Assembly (NCBI RefSeq): GCF_015751785.1
Contig: NZ_JADOTY010000001.1
Span: 620,001-684,000 of the forward strand
Direction of reading: 5' to 3'
Origin: Micromonospora vinacea
GTDB taxonomy: Bacteria; Actinomycetota; Actinomycetes; Mycobacteriales; Micromonosporaceae
DNA length: 64,000 nucleotides
Under the pieces are notes generated by a model. The model was not told the origin of the DNA. It made no database searches and worked only from the letters and a program-made list of their open reading frames with translations. Below are positions 15,701 to 27,017 of the stretch, piece after piece. A program made the position numbers and the translations under genes. Each line of letters starts with the position of its first letter. Within the stretch, counting starts at the first letter, position 1.

Positions 15701-16384
15701 CTATCCGCGCGGGTGTCGCAGGCGTCGAAGTTCGTAGAGGCCGCTGCTGGTCAGGCTGTAGAACGCCGGCAGCAGCAGGAAGATCACCAGCGCGAACAGC
15801 GGGCTGGTGAGGAATCCGACCAGGATCGCCAGCGCGTACCCCAGGAGGCCGATCGCGGCCCGGGCCCGTTCGGTCGGGAAGAACCGACGCGGCACCGTCT
15901 GGTCCAGCAGGTCGTGATGCCGGGCGAGGTAGTGGTACAGCCACAGCCAGCTCACCGAGACCAGCACGCCGACCAGACCGTAGAGGACCACGCCGGTCCG
16001 CTGGTCCGCCTGGTCGCCCTCCCGCATGGCCTGCGAGACGAACGAGGTGGCGAACGGCAGCAGCGCTGTGCTGAACAGCACTGCGAGGTTGTACCACTGG
16101 AGGGCCTTTCCGCTGTTCACCACGCGGTTGAAGGTGGCTCGGTGGTTCAGCCAGTTCACCGCCACCCAGAGATACGACGTGACATAGGCGAGGTACGCGG
16201 GCCACTGCTCGACCAGCGCGTGCAGCATCTGACCGCGGCCGACCCGGGGAGGCTGGAGGTCGAGCACCAGCAGCGTGATGATGATGGCGAAGACCCCGTC
16301 GCTGAACGACAACAGCCGGGAGGTTTCCCTCCGCAGGGGCGGGCCCCCGGGAAGGGCCTCGTTGCTGCTCGTGCCGGCGCCCAT
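15701..16384 (-). CDS. TMEM175-family potassium-channel-type membrane protein (DUF1211, 227 aa)
   Basis: Bacterial TMEM175 proteins form leak K+ channels as tetramers of six-helix units. The hallmark R-x-x-x-FSD motif is present: TSRLLSFSDGVFAIIITLLVL (FSD at about 27-29), followed by about five further helices (AYLAYVTSYLWVAVNWLNH, TGVVLYGLVGVLVSVSWLWL, IGLLGYALAILVGFL). ATG 16384 is preceded by GGGGAGG at a good distance; the frame is open to 16450 without homologous sequence. Length agrees with the roughly 200-250 residues of the family. Confidence 0.85.
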   Translation of the reverse strand: MGAGTSSNEALPGGPPLRRETSRLLSFSDGVFAIIITLLVLDLQPPRVGRGQMLHALVEQWPAYLAYVTSYLWVAVNWLNHRATFNRVVNSGKALQWYNLAVLFSTALLPFATSFVSQAMREGDQADQRTGVVLYGLVGVLVSVSWLWLYHYLARHHDLLDQTVPRRFFPTERARAAIGLLGYALAILVGFLTSPLFALVIFLLLPAFYSLTSSGLYELRRLRHPRG

Positions 16385-16498
16385 CGCCCACCCCCTCCCC
16401 GACGTCCCGCGACGGCGAATCAGTGCGGTATACCCGTCGAAGGGCGGCACACCCGCCTACGGGCGGCGCGCGTCGGCTCCGCTGCCTACCGTGGGCGG

Positions 16499-17080
16499 AT
16501 GATGACGGGCGAGGAGAAACTGCGGGACCTGGTTGCCGGCAGCGCCTGGTTGACCCGGGCGCTGGCAGTGGTGCGGGACTCCGGGCTGCCGGACGCCTGG
16601 ATCGGCGCCGGGGCGCTGCGTGACCTGGTCTGGGGCGAGCGGTACGGCGACGGGTTCGACCCGGCGCGGGTCCGCGATGTGGACGTGGTCTTCTTCGACC
16701 CGGCGAGGCTGACCCGAGCCGACGACGACCGGGCCACCGCCCGGCTGGCGGGGATGTGGCCACAGCCGCCGTGGCAGGCGCGCAACCAGGCGGCGGTGCA
16801 CACCTGGTACGCGGCCAAGTTCGGCGGCGACCCGATCGAGCCGTACCGCAGCGTGGCCGAGGCGGTCGCCACCTGGCCGGAGTACGCGACAGCGGTGGCC
16901 GTCCGCGTGGACCCGGCCGGCCGGCTGGAGGTCTGCGCCCCGTACGGTCTGACGGATCTGCTGGGTGGGGTGTGGCGGCACAACCCGGCCCGGGTGGACG
17001 TGGCCCGGTCCCGGCAGCGGTTGGCCCGGCACCGGCCGGCGGAGCGTTGGCCCGGCGTGACAGTGATCGAGCCCGGCTGA
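16499..17080 (+). CDS. Nucleotidyltransferase-family protein (DUF925-type, 193 aa)
   Basis: The WIGAGALRDLVWGE segment followed by VRDVDVVFFDP is the nucleotidyltransferase signature (G-G/A-x-x-R-x-x and D-x-D), and the rest (RNQAAVHTWYAAKFG, then SVAEAVATWPEYATAVAVRV) matches the conserved bacterial family often called nucleotidyltransferase family protein, related to DUF925. The substrate is unknown. Two ATG codons, 16499 and 16502, are adjacent; neither has a strong site. Convergent with the PPOX gene; 16 bases separate the stops. Confidence 0.82.
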   Translation: MMTGEEKLRDLVAGSAWLTRALAVVRDSGLPDAWIGAGALRDLVWGERYGDGFDPARVRDVDVVFFDPARLTRADDDRATARLAGMWPQPPWQARNQAAVHTWYAAKFGGDPIEPYRSVAEAVATWPEYATAVAVRVDPAGRLEVCAPYGLTDLLGGVWRHNPARVDVARSRQRLARHRPAERWPGVTVIEPG

Positions 17081-17096
17081 GCGACCAGCTTCGGTG

Positions 17097-20227
<3,131 letters not shown>

Positions 20228-20231
<4 letters not shown>

Positions 20232-21517
20232 GAGGTCTCCTCGGGCAGGTAGGTCAGGGTCACCCGGTCGGTGGCGAGCACATCGGCGGCGGCCTCGGCG
20301 ACCTGCTCGGCGGTGACCGCGAGCAGGGCCGGCAACTGGTCGGCGATGCGGGCCGGGTCACCGAACTGGGTGGCGTACCGGCCGAGCAGGTCCGCGCGGC
20401 CGTCGACGGTGGACAGCTGGCGCCACCATCCGGTGCTGAGCAACGCCTTGGCCCGATCCAGCTCGGCGGCGGTGACCGGCACGGTGGCCAGCTCGTCGAC
20501 GACCTCGGCCAGCCCTTCGGCCAGCCGCTCGGCGCTCACGCCGGGGCGGGCGGTGGCGGTGGCGATCAGCGGTGCCGGGGCATGTGCGAGGTCCACCCCG
20601 TACGCCCCGACCAGGTCCGGCTGCGCGATCCTCTCGCCGTCGGCGAGGCGCTGGTAGAGCCGGCTGCCCCGGCCGCTGCCGAGGACGGTGGCGAGCACGG
20701 TGATCACGTTGTACCCCGGGCTGCCGAACGGGTAGCTGCGGTGGGCGATGTACACCCGCGGCGCGGGCACGTCGGCGCTCACCGACTCGACGGCCGTCTG
20801 CCCGGTGACGGGGACATTGCGGCCGTCCGGTGCCGGCGGGATGTCGTCGCGGGTGGGTAGCGCGCCGAAGTACTTGTCGGCGAGCGCGAACACGTCGGAG
20901 GCGGTGGCGTCGCCGACCACTGTCAGCACCGCGTTGTTCGGCGCGTAGTAGGTCTGGTGGAACGCCTGGAAGGTGGCGAGGTCGGCGGCGTTCAGGTCGG
21001 CCATCGAGCCGATCGTCGCGTGGTGGTAGGGGTGCCCCGGCGGGTAGAGCAGCGGCAGCAACCGCAACCAGGCGTCGCCGTACGGCACGTTCTCGTAGCG
21101 CTGCCGGCGCTCGTTCTTGACCACGTCCCGCTGGTTGTCCAGGGTCTCCTGGGTGAGGGCGGGGACCAGGCCGCCCATCCGGTCGGCCTCCAACCAGAGC
21201 GCCAACTCCAGGTGCTCGGCCGGGACCGTCTCGAAGTAGTTGGTCCGGTCCGGGTTGGTGGTGGCGTTGAGCGAGCCGCCGGAGCCCTGGATGAGCTTCA
21301 TGTGCTCGGTCTTCGCCACGTTCACCGAGCCCTCGAACATCAGGTGCTCGAAGAGGTGGGCGAAGCCGGTCTGCCCGGCCGGCTCGTGCCGGGAGCCGAC
21401 GTCGTACCAGAGGTTGACGGCCACGGCGGGGGCGGTGCGATCCTCACTCACCACCACGCGCAGGCCGTTGTCCAGTCGGGACGTCTGAATGGGCCAGGGG
21501 TAACCGCTGTCGGGCAT
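20228..21517 (-). CDS. M16-family zinc metallopeptidase, catalytic subunit (429 aa)
   Basis: Shows the inverted zinc motif HxxEH as H54-LF-E57-H58 in FAHLFEHLMFEGS and the third ligand Glu136 in VVKNERRQR, spaced 78 residues after the second His as in the family. A C-terminal M16 domain with SRLYQRLADGERIAQ, where the R/Y substrate-binding pair is present as an Arg-Leu-Tyr, follows. No export signal. Starts at ATG 21517 and overlaps the companion gene at its stop, so the two subunits should be made in equal amounts. Likely degrades oligopeptides or processes a peptide precursor; no such precursor is next to it. Confidence 0.9.
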
Positions 21518-21620
21518 GCCCCGACGCTATCCGATCTCGGGGGCGGAAAGGTGACGTGCGGTCGGTCGGCGAGCCGACCCGGGCGGGCATCGGGGCCGCC
21601 GCTCGGGGTACCGGGGAGGA

Positions 21621-22370
21621 ATGACCGTCACCCCGCGTCCGTCCCGGTCCGCCGGCCGGGCCGCCACCGCCGTCGAACGCGCCAGCACCGCACTCGGCCG
21701 GCTGCGCCGTGGCCGGTTGCTGCATCCGGCCGGTCGCTCGTTCGTCGGCGAGACGGTGATCTGGGGTACGCCGGGACCTCCCACCGGGATCGGTCTGCTC
21801 GACCACCCCGGCCGGTACCGAACCACCGTCTGGCTCTCCAAGGGAACGCCCACACCCGGCAGTTGGCCCGACGTGCTGGGCCTCGCGCTGCGCCTGCACA
21901 GCGACCACGGCCGGCCGTTCGACCTGCTGGTCAGCTCCAGCGGCGCGGCCCCGGTGCTGCGGAACCTGCCGCTGCCCCGACGCCGCTTCACCGGCACGTA
22001 CAGCACGATCACGTGCTACCGCGCGGGTCGGCGCCGCCTCTGGCTGGCGGCGTTGGCCGACCCCGACTCGGCCGACCTCGGTCGCAGCCTGGCCACGGCG
22101 GCCGCCGCGACCCGGACCGACACCCCGCGTCTGGTGCTCGCGGTCGCGTCGGCGGTGGGGCCGTGGCGACTGGTCGGGCAGGTCAGCTTCGGTGTCCAGC
22201 TCGGCGCCGAGGAGGACGCGTCGCTCGCCTTCGACCCGGTGCGCAACCTGCCACCCGAACTGCGGGTGGCAGGTCCGCTGGCCTGGCTGCGCGACCAGAC
22301 CTACCGGGGGTCGCGCCGGGCGCGCGGGGCGACCGCTCAGTCCGGCGGTTCGACAGCGACCACTGTCTGA
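21621..22370 (+). CDS. Conserved hypothetical, possibly catalase-fold-like (249 aa)
   Basis: A protein of a family present across actinomycetes, sometimes labelled phosphodiesterase. The RLLHPAGRSFVGETVIWG start, TTVWLSKGTPTPGSWPDVLGLALRL and TYSTITCYRAGRR blocks recall the core of catalase-like proteins without their heme residues. The match is by recollection of pattern only, so the assignment is tentative. ATG 21621 follows GGGGAGGA. The C-terminal 25 residues (Ser/Gly/Thr-rich) overlap a small gene on the other strand by 34 bases. Confidence 0.6.
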   Translation: MTVTPRPSRSAGRAATAVERASTALGRLRRGRLLHPAGRSFVGETVIWGTPGPPTGIGLLDHPGRYRTTVWLSKGTPTPGSWPDVLGLALRLHSDHGRPFDLLVSSSGAAPVLRNLPLPRRRFTGTYSTITCYRAGRRRLWLAALADPDSADLGRSLATAAAATRTDTPRLVLAVASAVGPWRLVGQVSFGVQLGAEEDASLAFDPVRNLPPELRVAGPLAWLRDQTYRGSRRARGATAQSGGSTATTV

Positions 22371-22555
22371 TCCGAGGTACGACGTTCCAGCACCGTGTCC
22401 GGGGCGGCGTTCTGGTCCGCCTCGCGGATGTCCGAGTCGGCGAGGATGGCCTCAGCCTGCGCCTCCGGGTCGTCGCTGCCCACCGCCTTCTCCTCGGGCA
22501 GGAGGTGGTGCGCGCGGGACTCCACCCGCTCCTGATCGCTCTGCTCGTCTGTCAT
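22337..22555 (-). CDS. Small acidic hypothetical protein (72 aa)
   Basis: A short acidic protein with no membrane segment: DEQSDQERVESRAHHLLPEEKAVGSDDP and AQAEAILADSDIREAD. Many actinomycetes have a similar small protein with the phrase HHLLPEE and a DDPEAQAEAIL segment, which lends support. ATG 22555 is followed by coding-type GC third positions. Convergently overlaps 21621-22370. Function unknown. Confidence 0.6.
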   Translation of the reverse strand: MTDEQSDQERVESRAHHLLPEEKAVGSDDPEAQAEAILADSDIREADQNAAPDTVLERRTSDQTVVAVEPPD

Positions 22556-22643
22556 GGCACCCTGTTACCCCGACCGCATCCCCGGCACGCGATCTTCGCC
22601 CCGCATCTTGGGACGACAGGGCGGGTGACCGCGTCCGGTCGGG

Positions 22644-22655
22644 TACGCTGGCCCG
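22644..22655 (+). promoter_or_regulatory. Promoter for the leader peptide and DAHP synthase
   Basis: TACGCT at 22644-22649 resembles an actinobacterial -10 element and would set the start at 22656, the G of the leader's GTG. No well-spaced -35 is clear. This makes the leader transcript leaderless, as is common for amino-acid attenuators in Actinobacteria. Confidence 0.5.
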
Positions 22656-22715
22656 GTGACGCGTTCCTATCGATGGTTTAGGCAGCCGGCTCGCACGCCG
22701 GTGACTTCACCATGA
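22656..22715 (+). CDS. Leader peptide with Tyr, Trp and Phe codons (19 aa)
   Basis: A tiny frame from GTG 22656 to TGA 22713-22715 reads MTRSYRWFRQPARTPVTSP. Tyr5, Trp7 and Phe8 fall within four codons, that is, all three end products of the aromatic pathway begun by the downstream enzyme. The peptide's job would be to let ribosomes stall when charged aromatic tRNAs are scarce. It lies about 120 bases ahead of the DAHP synthase start and is followed by an intrinsic terminator. Too short for ordinary ORF calling; support comes from composition, position and the terminator. Confidence 0.75.
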   Translation: MTRSYRWFRQPARTPVTSP

Positions 22716-22791
22716 ACTGACGTCACCACGGACCGAGCCGGCTGGGCAGGAGCTGTCGTTCCTGCCCTTTTGCGTACGAGCAGCCGGCTCG
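22683..22791 (+). promoter_or_regulatory. Aromatic-amino-acid attenuator (alternative RNA pairings)
   Basis: The 11-mer CAGCCGGCTCG occurs twice, at 22683-22693 inside the leader codons and at 22781-22791 past the terminator, and its complement CGAGCCGGCTG lies once at 22734-22744 just before the terminator. The middle strand can pair with only one of them, so folding depends on whether a ribosome covers the first copy. A second hairpin GGTGAC/GTCACC (22700-22705 with 22722-22727) spans the leader stop. A classical antiterminator that hides the terminator arm itself is not obvious, so the exact switching mechanism is open. Confidence 0.65.
22744..22771 (+). terminator. Intrinsic terminator of the attenuator
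   Basis: An 8-bp stem GGGCAGGA (22744-22751) with TCCTGCCC (22760-22767), an 8-base loop, followed directly by TTTT. T runs after hairpins are rare in this GC-rich window, which makes this one stand out. It sits between the leader peptide and the DAHP synthase gene, where it would cut transcription short when aromatic amino acids are plentiful. Confidence 0.75.
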
Positions 22792-22836
22792 TCCCGGGCA
22801 CCGGCCCCGGGCACGGTCGGCGGAAGGATGCCCACC

Positions 22837-23922
22837 GTGACGACCCCGGAGACCGATCGGGTCAGCGATCAGCGGATCGACCGTGTCGTGCCGCTGACCA
22901 CGCCCGCCCTGCTGCACCACGAGTTACCCCTGGACGCCCCGCTGGCGTCGGCCGTACTGACCGGCCGCCGCGCGGTCGGTCGCGTGCTGGACCGCGAGGA
23001 CGACCGCCTGCTGGTGGTGGTCGGCCCCTGCTCGGTGCATGACCCGGCCGCCGCCCTCGACTACGCGCAGCATCTGCGGAAGGCTGCCGACCGGCACGCC
23101 GACGACCTGCTGATCGTCATGCGGGTCTACTTCGAGAAGCCACGCTCCACGGTCGGCTGGAAGGGCCTGATCAACGACCCGGGGCTGGACGGCAGCGGAG
23201 ACGTCAACACCGGTCTACGGCTGGCTCGGGCGCTGCTGCTCGACGTGCTCCGCCTCGGTCTGCCGGTGGGTTGCGAGTTCCTCGACCCGATCACCCCGCA
23301 GTACATCGCGGACACGGTGGCCTGGGGCGCGATCGGCGCCCGCACCGTGGAGAGTCAGGTCCATCGCCAGCTCGCCTCCGGCCTGTCCATGCCGATCGGC
23401 ATGAAGAACCGCCCGGACGGCAGCATCGGCACTGCGGTGGACGCGATCCGCGCCGCCGGGGTGCCGCACGTCTTCCCTGGCATCGACTTCTCCGGCACCC
23501 CGGCGATCATGCACACGCGGGGCAACACCGACGGGCACCTGGTGCTGCGCGGCGGGGGCGGCCGGCCCAACTACGACGCCGAGTCGGTCGCCGGTGCGCT
23601 CGACCTGCTCCGCGCGGCCGACCTGCCGGAGCGGCTGGTGATCGACGCCAGTCACGCCAACAGCGGCAAGGACCACCGCAACCAGCCGCTGGTCGCCGCG
23701 GACGTGGCCGCCCAACTGGCCGCCGGCCAGCGGGGCATCACCGGCGTGATGCTGGAGTCGTTCCTGCTGCCCGGCCGGCAGGAGCTCGACCCGACCCGGG
23801 AGCTGGAGTACGGCCGGTCGGTCACCGACGCCTGCCTCGGCTGGGACGACACCGCCGAGGTGCTCGAACACCTCGCCTCGGCGGTGCGGGCCCGCCGGGC
23901 CACAGTGCCGACGACGGTGTGA
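22837..23922 (+). CDS. Class I 3-deoxy-7-phosphoheptulonate (DAHP) synthase (361 aa)
   Basis: Condenses phosphoenolpyruvate with erythrose-4-phosphate, the first step of the shikimate pathway. It is the E. coli AroF/G/H type: VVGPCSVHDPAAALDYA, MRVYFEKPRSTVGWKGL and VIDASHANSGKDH (metal and substrate sites) are all present. GTG 22837 is chosen over ATG 22828 because GGAAGG at 22822-22827 touches the ATG but is nine bases from the GTG. The attenuator upstream reads three aromatic residues, which supports feedback at transcription; which product inhibits the enzyme is not evident. Many actinomycetes carry a class II enzyme instead or as well. Confidence 0.92.
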   Translation: MTTPETDRVSDQRIDRVVPLTTPALLHHELPLDAPLASAVLTGRRAVGRVLDREDDRLLVVVGPCSVHDPAAALDYAQHLRKAADRHADDLLIVMRVYFEKPRSTVGWKGLINDPGLDGSGDVNTGLRLARALLLDVLRLGLPVGCEFLDPITPQYIADTVAWGAIGARTVESQVHRQLASGLSMPIGMKNRPDGSIGTAVDAIRAAGVPHVFPGIDFSGTPAIMHTRGNTDGHLVLRGGGGRPNYDAESVAGALDLLRAADLPERLVIDASHANSGKDHRNQPLVAADVAAQLAAGQRGITGVMLESFLLPGRQELDPTRELEYGRSVTDACLGWDDTAEVLEHLASAVRARRATVPTTV

Positions 23923-24086
23923 CAGTCGACACGACGCCACACGGAACACGAGCGGGGGTCGGCTCGTTGACAGGGGTGTCGGTGTGTCCAGTGTCCCCGG
24001 GCCTCACCTAAATAGCCTTCGCGGAATACCGTCCGGCTGGAGCCGCGTAGTGCCACTCGCCGAGAGGCGACCTGCACACCGACACC

Positions 24087-24123
24087 AGCGCCGCCCCCGA
24101 CTCACGAGGTCGGGGGCGGCGCT
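24087..24123 (+). terminator. Strong hairpin after the DAHP synthase gene
   Basis: Perfect 15-bp arms AGCGCCGCCCCCGAC and GTCGGGGGCGGCGCT with a 7-base loop, about 165 bases beyond the DAHP synthase stop and 80 bases before the XRE regulator. The 281-base gap between those genes holds no other gene I can support. Confidence 0.75.
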
Positions 24124-24203
24124 GTCTGTAGGCGGCAACCGGCGGGAGCCGGGGGTGCGACAGGACCCCTGCTATCCGTCCTGCCCGGTCATACGATCGA
24201 TTT

Positions 24204-25064
24204 GTGGGTGAGATGTCGAACGAGCTTGGCGCTTTTCTGAGTGCTCGCCGGGCGCTGGTGACACCGCAGCAGGCCGGCATCCCGCACGGTGGCGTGCGAC
24301 GCGTGCCGGGCCTGCGGCGCGAGGAGGTCGCCATGCTCGCCGGCCTGAGCGCGGACTACTACCTGCGCTTGGAACGGGGTCGTGACCGTAACCCGTCCGT
24401 GCAGGTGCTCGAGTCCATCGCACGCGTCCTGCAGCTCGACGAGGAGCACCTGGCCTATCTGCTAATGCTGGTCGCGGATTCCGCCCGAAAGCGCAGACGT
24501 CGACCTCGCAGGGAAACCGTTCCGCCGGGTGCGCTCAAGCTCCTGGGCTCCCTCGTTCAGCCCGCCTTCATCGAGGGCCGGTACTTCGACATCCTGGCCT
24601 CGAACAGGCTCGCCCAGGCGCTCTCGCCAGGCCTTGTCAAAGGGGGCAACCAGCTCAGGGACCTGTTCCTGAACCCCGCCGAGCAGGCGCTGCATCCGGA
24701 ATGGGAAAACATCACGGAGTGCTTCGTGGCGAACCTGCGACAGGCAGTGGGCACCGACATCGACGACCCCCGGTTCATCGAACTCACCGGAGAGCTCTCC
24801 TTGGCGAGTGCCCGGTTCCGCCAGCTCTGGGCACGCCACGAGGTACGCGGACAGCAGGGTACGCCGATCCGGTTCGATCACCCGCAGGTCGGGGAGCTGA
24901 CCCTCAATCGTGAACGGCTGAGCATCGGCGGAGCGGACGGCCTGATGCTCGTCGTCTATCACGCCGACGCCGGGTCCAGTGACGCCGAGAAGTTGAGTCT
25001 CCTTGCCTCCGCCGACCTACCCGCCAGCCGCGAGCCACGAGCGGTCCAGCCCGCCCGGACCTGA
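24204..25064 (+). CDS. XRE-family regulator with MmyB-like ligand-binding domain (286 aa)
   Basis: The N-terminal helix-turn-helix (about 8-80) contains RRVPGLRREEVAMLAGLSADYYLRLERGRDRNP, split here only by position, a signature of MmyB-type regulators; the C-terminal part (about 105-275) is the MmyB ligand-binding PAS-like domain (FDILASNRLAQALSPGL, FIELTGELSLASARFRQLWARHEVR). GTG 24204 coincides with the predicted start of transcription from a -10 TACGAT (24192-24197), so it is probably leaderless. In relatives the regulator controls an adjacent short-chain dehydrogenase, as found here at 25165. Confidence 0.88.
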   Translation: MGEMSNELGAFLSARRALVTPQQAGIPHGGVRRVPGLRREEVAMLAGLSADYYLRLERGRDRNPSVQVLESIARVLQLDEEHLAYLLMLVADSARKRRRRPRRETVPPGALKLLGSLVQPAFIEGRYFDILASNRLAQALSPGLVKGGNQLRDLFLNPAEQALHPEWENITECFVANLRQAVGTDIDDPRFIELTGELSLASARFRQLWARHEVRGQQGTPIRFDHPQVGELTLNRERLSIGGADGLMLVVYHADAGSSDAEKLSLLASADLPASREPRAVQPART

Positions 25065-25104
25065 AACGCGCCGCTGACAGTTCCGGCGATCAGAGGGGGT
25101 CCTG

Positions 25105-25120
25105 TCAGACCCCGGTCTGA
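25105..25120. promoter_or_regulatory. Palindromic operator candidate between the XRE gene and the SDR
   Basis: TCAGACCCCGGTCTGA is a palindrome with 7-bp arms around CC. It lies 45 bases before the dehydrogenase ATG and 40 after the regulator stop, where a regulator would bind. That the XRE protein binds it is inference. Confidence 0.45.
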
Positions 25121-25164
25121 AGAGGGCTCCGGGTACGCCGACCTGCCGTGGTTAGCGTCGGGAC

Positions 25165-25848
25165 ATGACCATCACATTGATCACCGGAGCCAACAAGGGC
25201 ATTGGCTTCGAGACCGCCAGACAGCTTCTGGCGTTGGGGCACGAGGTCTACATCGGCGCGCGGGATGTCGAGCGGGGTGAGAAAGCCGCGGTCGCGCTCG
25301 GGTCGCGGTTCGTCCAGCTCGACGTGACCGACGACGCCTCTGTGCGCAGCGCGTTGGCGACGATCGACTCGGCCGAGGGCCGCCTCGACGTCCTGGTGCA
25401 CAACGCGGGCATTCTGGAGACCGACCTCGACGGGCCCGCGGCCCTGCGCTCCTTCGACACGAACGCGGTAGGGATCGTGCGTGTCACGGAGGCGGCGCTG
25501 CCCCTGCTCCGCAGGTCGTCCAATCCCACAGTCGTCACCGTTTCGAGCAGCGCCGGATCGTTCTGGGCGGTGACCAATCCCGAGCGGCCGGAGTTCGGTT
25601 TGCCGCTCGCGCTGTATTCGGCGTCCAAGTCCGCAGCCACCATGCTGACCGTGCAGTACGCGAAGTCCCAGCCGGGCATCAAGTTCAACGCCCTCGAACC
25701 GGGCCCCACCGCCACCGACATGACCGCCGCCTTCAACATCGGGCGGCCGGTGGAGGAGAGCGCACGCCAGGTCGTGCGCCTGGCGACCCTGGGCCCGAGC
25801 GGACCAACGGGGACCTTCCAGGACGAGGCAGGGGAACTGCCCTGGTGA
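25165..25848 (+). CDS. Short-chain dehydrogenase/reductase (227 aa)
   Basis: A classical SDR. TGANKGIG (residues 7-14) binds the nucleotide, NAG lies in VLVHNAGILE, and the catalytic SSSAGSF... YSASK (Tyr and Lys four apart) is complete. Its final PSGPTGTFQDEAGELPW is the form found in SDRs that neighbour MmyB-type regulators. The nucleotide preference cannot be set reliably; an Arg at the end of the second strand (IGARDVERG) suggests NADP. ATG 25165 follows a GGGAC site, with TAGCG upstream. Substrate unknown. Confidence 0.9.
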   Translation: MTITLITGANKGIGFETARQLLALGHEVYIGARDVERGEKAAVALGSRFVQLDVTDDASVRSALATIDSAEGRLDVLVHNAGILETDLDGPAALRSFDTNAVGIVRVTEAALPLLRRSSNPTVVTVSSSAGSFWAVTNPERPEFGLPLALYSASKSAATMLTVQYAKSQPGIKFNALEPGPTATDMTAAFNIGRPVEESARQVVRLATLGPSGPTGTFQDEAGELPW

Positions 25849-25921
25849 GCAGGCGGCATCGTCGGTACGTGGGCCGACAGGCGTGACGTTTGACCGATTC
25901 CGCCCCGGGTAGCTGATCGAC

Positions 25922-26146
25922 GTGACCGACGACGCATCCGTGGCCGGCGAGCCAGACACCCAGGCCCTCGACGACCTGCTCGACGACATCTTCCGGGCGC
26001 AGGAGCGGGTCACCCAGGCGGAGATCTATCGCCGGGCGGTGGCCGCCGAGCTACCGCCGGACCTGCTCGCCCGCATCGACGCGCTTCCCGAGGGTGAGTA
26101 CGCGGTGGACGAGGCCAGTGACCTGCTGGGCGGTTCCATCGCGTGA
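25922..26146 (+). CDS. Small hypothetical protein (74 aa)
   Basis: A short acidic protein read from GTG 25922, with helical stretches TQALDDLLDDIFRAQERV and QAEIYRRAVAAELPPDLLARIDALPEGEYAVDEA. The pattern of a small regulator-like helical unit followed by LPEGEYAVDE occurs in other actinomycete small proteins, but I cannot name the family. Coding-type base use supports it. The gene ends 24 bases before the next start. Confidence 0.55.
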   Translation: MTDDASVAGEPDTQALDDLLDDIFRAQERVTQAEIYRRAVAAELPPDLLARIDALPEGEYAVDEASDLLGGSIA

Positions 26147-26169
26147 ATGACCGTAGGAGGGACACCGAC

Positions 26170-26364
26170 ATGACGCACCACGAGAACCACGACGAGAAGG
26201 TGCCGGCGCTGGGTCAGCCGCCGAAGGGCAGGGACACCACGCCCGAGCCGGACTTCGCCAACGAGCACGACCGTACGGCGGTGGATCGGGACATCATCAC
26301 CGGGGCGGACGAGGACGAACGGGAGCCGGAGTCGCCGCACGGTTGGTCCGGCATGCAGCGCTGA
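26170..26364 (+). CDS. Small disordered acidic protein (64 aa)
   Basis: ATG 26170 has AGGAGGG eight bases upstream, a very good site; the in-frame ATG at 26143 has none. The product is short and polar, rich in His, Asp, Glu and Pro (THHENHDEK, then NEHDRTAVDRDIITGADEDERE) and contains no hydrophobic core, so it is likely disordered. It ends just before a strong bidirectional terminator. Function unknown. Confidence 0.55.
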   Translation: MTHHENHDEKVPALGQPPKGRDTTPEPDFANEHDRTAVDRDIITGADEDEREPESPHGWSGMQR

Positions 26365-26373
26365 GGGGTACGA

Positions 26374-26409
26374 GAAAAGGGGGGCCGGCGTATGCCGCCC
26401 CCCCTTTTC
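26374..26409. terminator. Bidirectional intrinsic terminator
   Basis: GAAAAGGGGGG at 26374-26384 pairs with CCCCCCTTTTC at 26399-26409, with a further short GGC/GCC pairing inside. The A run on one side and the T run on the other let it work in both directions, between the small protein gene (plus) and the DUF1360 gene (minus). Confidence 0.85.
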
Positions 26410-26421
26410 GTGTCCTGCTCG

Positions 26422-26964
26422 TCAGTCGTCGTCGTGGTGCCCGCCCTCGGCGGCCTGCTGCGCCGTCGCGTACGCCATCTGGAGGAAGTCGGACGCGGCG
26501 ACCGCTGTCAGCGCGGTGGCCACGAGGCGGGTGAGCCTGGGTGCGAGCACCAAGCCCCCGGTCAGCCCGGTGGCCACCCAGACCGCCAGACAGAACGGGC
26601 AGCTCAGCAACTCGCCGATGGCGTGCCGGGTCGGGCTGCCCGAGTCGCGGACCTGCTCCATCACCTCACCGCTGCCGATCGGGCGGTCGTAGCGGGTGAA
26701 CGGGGCCCGCAGCGGGCTCGTCACCGCGTCCTTGGACAGCAACCGGCTCAGCTTGTGGGTGGCAATGGAGAGCAGCACCACGTCGGACGGGGCGGGACGC
26801 TCCGGCACCGGCCGACCGGTCGCCTTGACCAGGCCGGCGAGAGCCCCGGTCACCCCCGCGTAGGCGCCCATTGCCACCAGGTAGCCGCCGAGCGGCCGGT
26901 GCTCGTGTGGCGCGTACGCCCGGCGTAGCCGGGCCGCCTTCTGTCGCAGGCCAGTGTCGCTCAC
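26422..26964 (-). CDS. DUF1360-domain membrane protein (180 aa)
   Basis: Members of this family carry the motif CPFCLAVW, seen here near residue 120 (LLSCPFCLAVWVATGLTGGLV), after a SDVVLLSIATHKLSRLLSKD block. Two or three membrane helices are likely (GYLVAMGAYAGVTGALAGLV and the segment around the Cys motif). In relatives the family is sometimes associated with spore or cell-surface proteins, but function is unproved. ATG 26964 follows a GGAGAT-like site. Confidence 0.85.
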   Translation of the reverse strand: MSDTGLRQKAARLRRAYAPHEHRPLGGYLVAMGAYAGVTGALAGLVKATGRPVPERPAPSDVVLLSIATHKLSRLLSKDAVTSPLRAPFTRYDRPIGSGEVMEQVRDSGSPTRHAIGELLSCPFCLAVWVATGLTGGLVLAPRLTRLVATALTAVAASDFLQMAYATAQQAAEGGHHDDD

Positions 26965-27017
26965 CCGATCTCCTCACATGTCGTGGTGGTGCGGGACCGG
27001 TGTCCCGCGAGGCCGGC

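Noticed and set aside
22828..22836. ATG 22828 as start of DAHP synthase
   Set aside because: The GGAAGG ribosome site directly touches this ATG; GTG 22837 has the correct nine-base spacing.
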